In this document: positions 61,361-64,000 of the stretch, piece by piece | Layout of the letters: each line of letters opens with the position of its first letter | Numbering within the stretch: position 1 is the first letter of the stretch | Assembly: GCA_039545355.1 (NCBI GenBank) | Contig: BCJJ01000008.1 | Location: forward strand, 124,001 to 188,000 | Direction of reading: 5' to 3' | Length of the DNA stretch: 64,000 bases | DNA from: Trichosporon coremiiforme | Taxonomy: Eukaryota; Basidiomycota; Tremellomycetes; Trichosporonales; Trichosporonaceae | Position numbers and translations under genes: made by a program | The notes under the pieces: model-generated | Database searches by the model: none | What the model was told of the DNA's origin: nothing | The model's input: only the letters and a program-made list of their open reading frames with translations

Positions 61361-63647
61361 ATGCTGTTCACCAAGTCGTCTTCCTCGCCAACGCTCCCGC
61401 CAGGAGCGGCGGCCTCTCGCCCAACAGTGCCAGCCCATTCATCCCCCTTGGCGAATACGAAATTAGCAGACCAAGCCCCTAGGGCGGTACGCCCCGTTAC
61501 GGCCGCTGACGAGCCGACCTCGGGAGATCTCAACTCGTCCACGAGCTCGCCCATGCGTACTCGCTCGTCGAGCCCCAAGGAGCGCGGTGCCGCCGCTGCT
61601 GCCGCCAGGCCGCCACCGTCCGCTTTCCGGTCGAACCGCAACAGCACTGGCAAGGGCAAGGAGCGAGAGCAGGTTGCTCGCCAGAACCGTCCTGGACGTC
61701 ACCCCTGGCTGATCGACCCTCTCGAGGCCCGTCGTAACGCTGATCTGTGGATGCAGCAAGACCGTGTCATCTTGATTCTCGGAGGTAAGTTAATCAGCGT
61801 CCTTGCACTGTCTGCAGTGGCTAACGTGTACAGAACCCACGCGTGCCACTTTGGAACCTCTTCTGTACTGCCCGTCTTTCCAGGATACTCTGATTTTGAT
61901 CGGTACACTCCGCCCTGTCCCGGAGATTGAAGCCCTTAGCTCTCCGTCCCAGCTGATGAACTCGGGAGACCACCGTACGATCTACCCGACTATCCAACCG
62001 TTCAGCCCGACCGCGGAGGCCGTTGCTGAAAAGAACCCGATCCCTGCTATTCTCGGGGAAGCCACCTTCCTGGCAGAGCAGTACCGCCGGTATGGAGGCA
62101 CGTTCGCCGCACCGACGCCCTCGGGCAATGGGGGTCGACGATCTCGCAGGGGTTCCTCCAGCTCAGGCACTACGACCCCTCCCGTTTCTGGTCGCCACCG
62201 TTTCGCCAACATTGGTCGCCGCAACTCGTCTTCGGCCGATTCAATACGCTCTGTTTCGAGGACGAACTCTTTCACTGACCTGGCGCGCATCGTCTCCGGT
62301 GGCGGTCGCAGCAGGCCGAGCTCTCGTGCTGGCTCCATTAAGGACGGAGTCACTGGCTCCGAGCGCACGGGCACTATCAAGAGGATCTCGTCGTTCTTCT
62401 TCTTCGACGAGAGTCTTCGTCCCCAGGGCCCTCCCATCGATGCCGCAATCAACTTCCTTCCCATGCCCCCTCTGGACTGCGACTCTCAGACGGCCATGCA
62501 CACACTCCTCCAGCACACGATCGTCCTCACCTCTGGACTCATGCCGGTGCTGACGAAGGGTGGCTCTGCCAGCAAGAGCGCGGAAGGCAGCGGTGCCAAG
62601 TATGATCTGGCGCCCTTATCGCTTGTGCACATTGTTCCGATCGACGCCCCTCCCACGCTCGCACCAGTCATTGAGCGGTTCCTGGTGCCCTTCCTTCCGA
62701 CCATGTCGTCTCGTGTTCGACGACACTTGTTCTCGTGTGTGACTGGTCTTGGCGCTTGGTTGGCTCCCTACACGGACGCCGAGGCCACTGGCTTGTCGGG
62801 CGCTGAGACGCTGCTGTTCGGTGGCGCCCGATGCGTGCCCGAAGCCGGTGGTCACGCGGGTGACAAGAAGATGCAGGCCATGATGCCTGGCTGGGACTAC
62901 TGCCAGCCAGCTCCGGGGGCCCTCGTTGACCTTTCTAAGAGAAGCGGCGACGTTACCCCTCCAGCGTTCGACCATCGTGACTCGGCGAGCCAGTTGTCGA
63001 AGATCAGGTCCAACCATGCTTCAGCCTCGGCTCCGTCATCGCCCACCGCTGGTACCACTAGCCGCGACCTGCCGATTCTGTCGCCGTCCTTATCCCGATC
63101 GGAAATGCAGCACTCAAACAGCGACTTCGGCCACCTGTCCAGGACTGCAGGCAGCAGCACGAGCAGCTCTACGGATCAGCTCCGCATGGCGCCGATGTCT
63201 CGCAGCGAGTCCGCCAGGTTCACCTCACGCTTTGACCCGAGGTCTGGCGCTAACGGACGCTCCGCTCAGTCGGACGTCGGGCACGGCATTAGCGGCCACT
63301 ACATGAAGAAGTCGCCCTCGATGAACAGCTCCACTGCCAGCTCCGCGCCTCCTCGCCGAGCTCCTTCGGCTCTGCGCAACTCGTCCAAGCCGACGCAGCA
63401 GGAGGGTGTTTCGCCCCCGACCCCCGAGCTCGACCCGTCGATGACCTCGAGCTGCTCTTCATCTTCTGTCGTCGAGCCCTCCTCGGCCGAGGAGCGCTCC
63501 GTCAACAGCGCCGAGAACCCGAATGGCGTGACCCCTCGGCCTGCGAGGAAGTCCGCCAGTGCCCCATCGATCCGCAGCATCAGCCGGTTCGGAAAGGGAT
63601 TCAGCGGGTTCACGAGCATCTTCAAGCGTCGCGGAGTCGCCGCTTAA
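61361..63647 (+). CDS. Ser-rich 745-residue protein, unrecognised
   Basis: Exons 61361-61784 and 61834-63647 (49-nt intron, branch GGCTAACG) join in phase to 745 residues. The N-terminal ~110 residues are Ser/Pro/Ala-rich. A compact segment follows: RHPWLIDPLEARRNADLWMQ, then QDRVILILGEPTRATLEPLL and FQDTLILIGTLRPVPEIE, with alternating hydrophobic strands as in an alpha/beta domain. A Ser-rich linker leads to a second structured part (about residues 335-450: INFLPMPPLDCDSQTAMHTL, LTSGLMPVL, HIVPIDAPPTLAPVIERFLV). The C-terminus is low complexity and ends with a basic amphipathic stretch, GKGFSGFTSIFKRRGVAA, which could bind membranes. The many Ser clusters suggest phosphorylation. I do not recognise the family. 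Confidence 0.85.
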
Positions 63648-64000
63648 ACGGACTTTTAAGAACACTCGCTAATTCCTCCTGCTCCCCCAAACTCTCATCG
63701 TTTTTGATTTCCATCCATTTCGTTTCCTAGCATCGACTGAAGTTATTGAGCCAGCAAGACATCATTGTACAGTGGGATTTTCTTTCTATTATCTACCAAC
63801 CAACTACTACGGAGACGATCCTTTCCACCTAATCGCAGCAAGCAAACCCCCGCGCCAACGAAGCGCGCGTCCCCCCCACGCCTCCCCCAACCACCGCAAT
63901 CATCATGACGGACAGTTACCAGCAATATTAGCACATAGTATATGACAGCCTCCCAGGCTGATTAGTCGCAACGATCACATACATGCATCGTCGTGCCTGG
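63648..64000. other. 3' region of the preceding gene
   Basis: AT-richer than the gene, with T-rich and AATAT-containing stretches compatible with a fungal 3' UTR. No gene is seen before the window ends. Confidence 0.5.

Overview
The window is nuclear DNA of a GC-rich, intron-containing fungus, most likely a basidiomycete yeast of the Tremellomycetes, plausibly Trichosporonales. The grounds are very short spliceosomal introns (mostly 34-75 nt, GTRNGT donors, CTRAY branch sites only a few bases before the acceptor), strong G/C preference at third codon positions, and a tandem F-box-like family of a type I associate with Trichosporonales. The taxonomic placement is inference from memory, not a database result. 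Exon structures were built by hand from donor, branch and acceptor signals and reading-frame continuity.

Layout. 0-9.2 kb: a non-coding lead-in, a six-exon membrane protein gene (-) divergent from a mitochondrial carnitine/acylcarnitine carrier (+), then a low-complexity cytosolic protein (+). 9.3-13.7 kb: a tandem F-box-like pair (-) with a duplicated upstream block, the second copy broken, plus a poorly resolved gene in three frames. 15.6-25.4 kb: a secreted von Willebrand A protein, then a nucleoside-type locus: one intact adenosine-kinase-like gene, an ADP-ribosylglycohydrolase-like gene with altered metal ligands, and two decayed adenosine-kinase-like copies. 26.7-27.6 kb: two tRNA-Asp genes with identical exons, different 7-nt introns and a shared upstream palindrome. 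28.2-36.0 kb: a KduD-like short-chain dehydrogenase, a secreted ricin-B lectin, and a large ferric reductase. 36.0-44.8 kb: about 8.7 kb in which I find no gene. 44.8-53 kb: a phytanoyl-CoA-dioxygenase-family enzyme and two neighbouring secreted pepsin-like proteases; the second carries a 102-nt uninterrupted homopolymer in its coding sequence. 56.9-63.6 kb: a UPF0303 (YBR137W-like) gene and a 745-residue protein I do not recognise.

The secreted or surface proteins (VWA protein, lectin, ferric reductase, two aspartic proteases) suggest a free-living nutrient-scavenging yeast. The rest is ordinary metabolism. Nothing indicates a virus, CRISPR array or bacterial island. The most notable signals are the homopolymer-interrupted protease, the decaying adenosine-kinase-like array with a degenerate ADP-ribosylglycohydrolase between its members, the tRNA-Asp pair, and the duplicated F-box locus.
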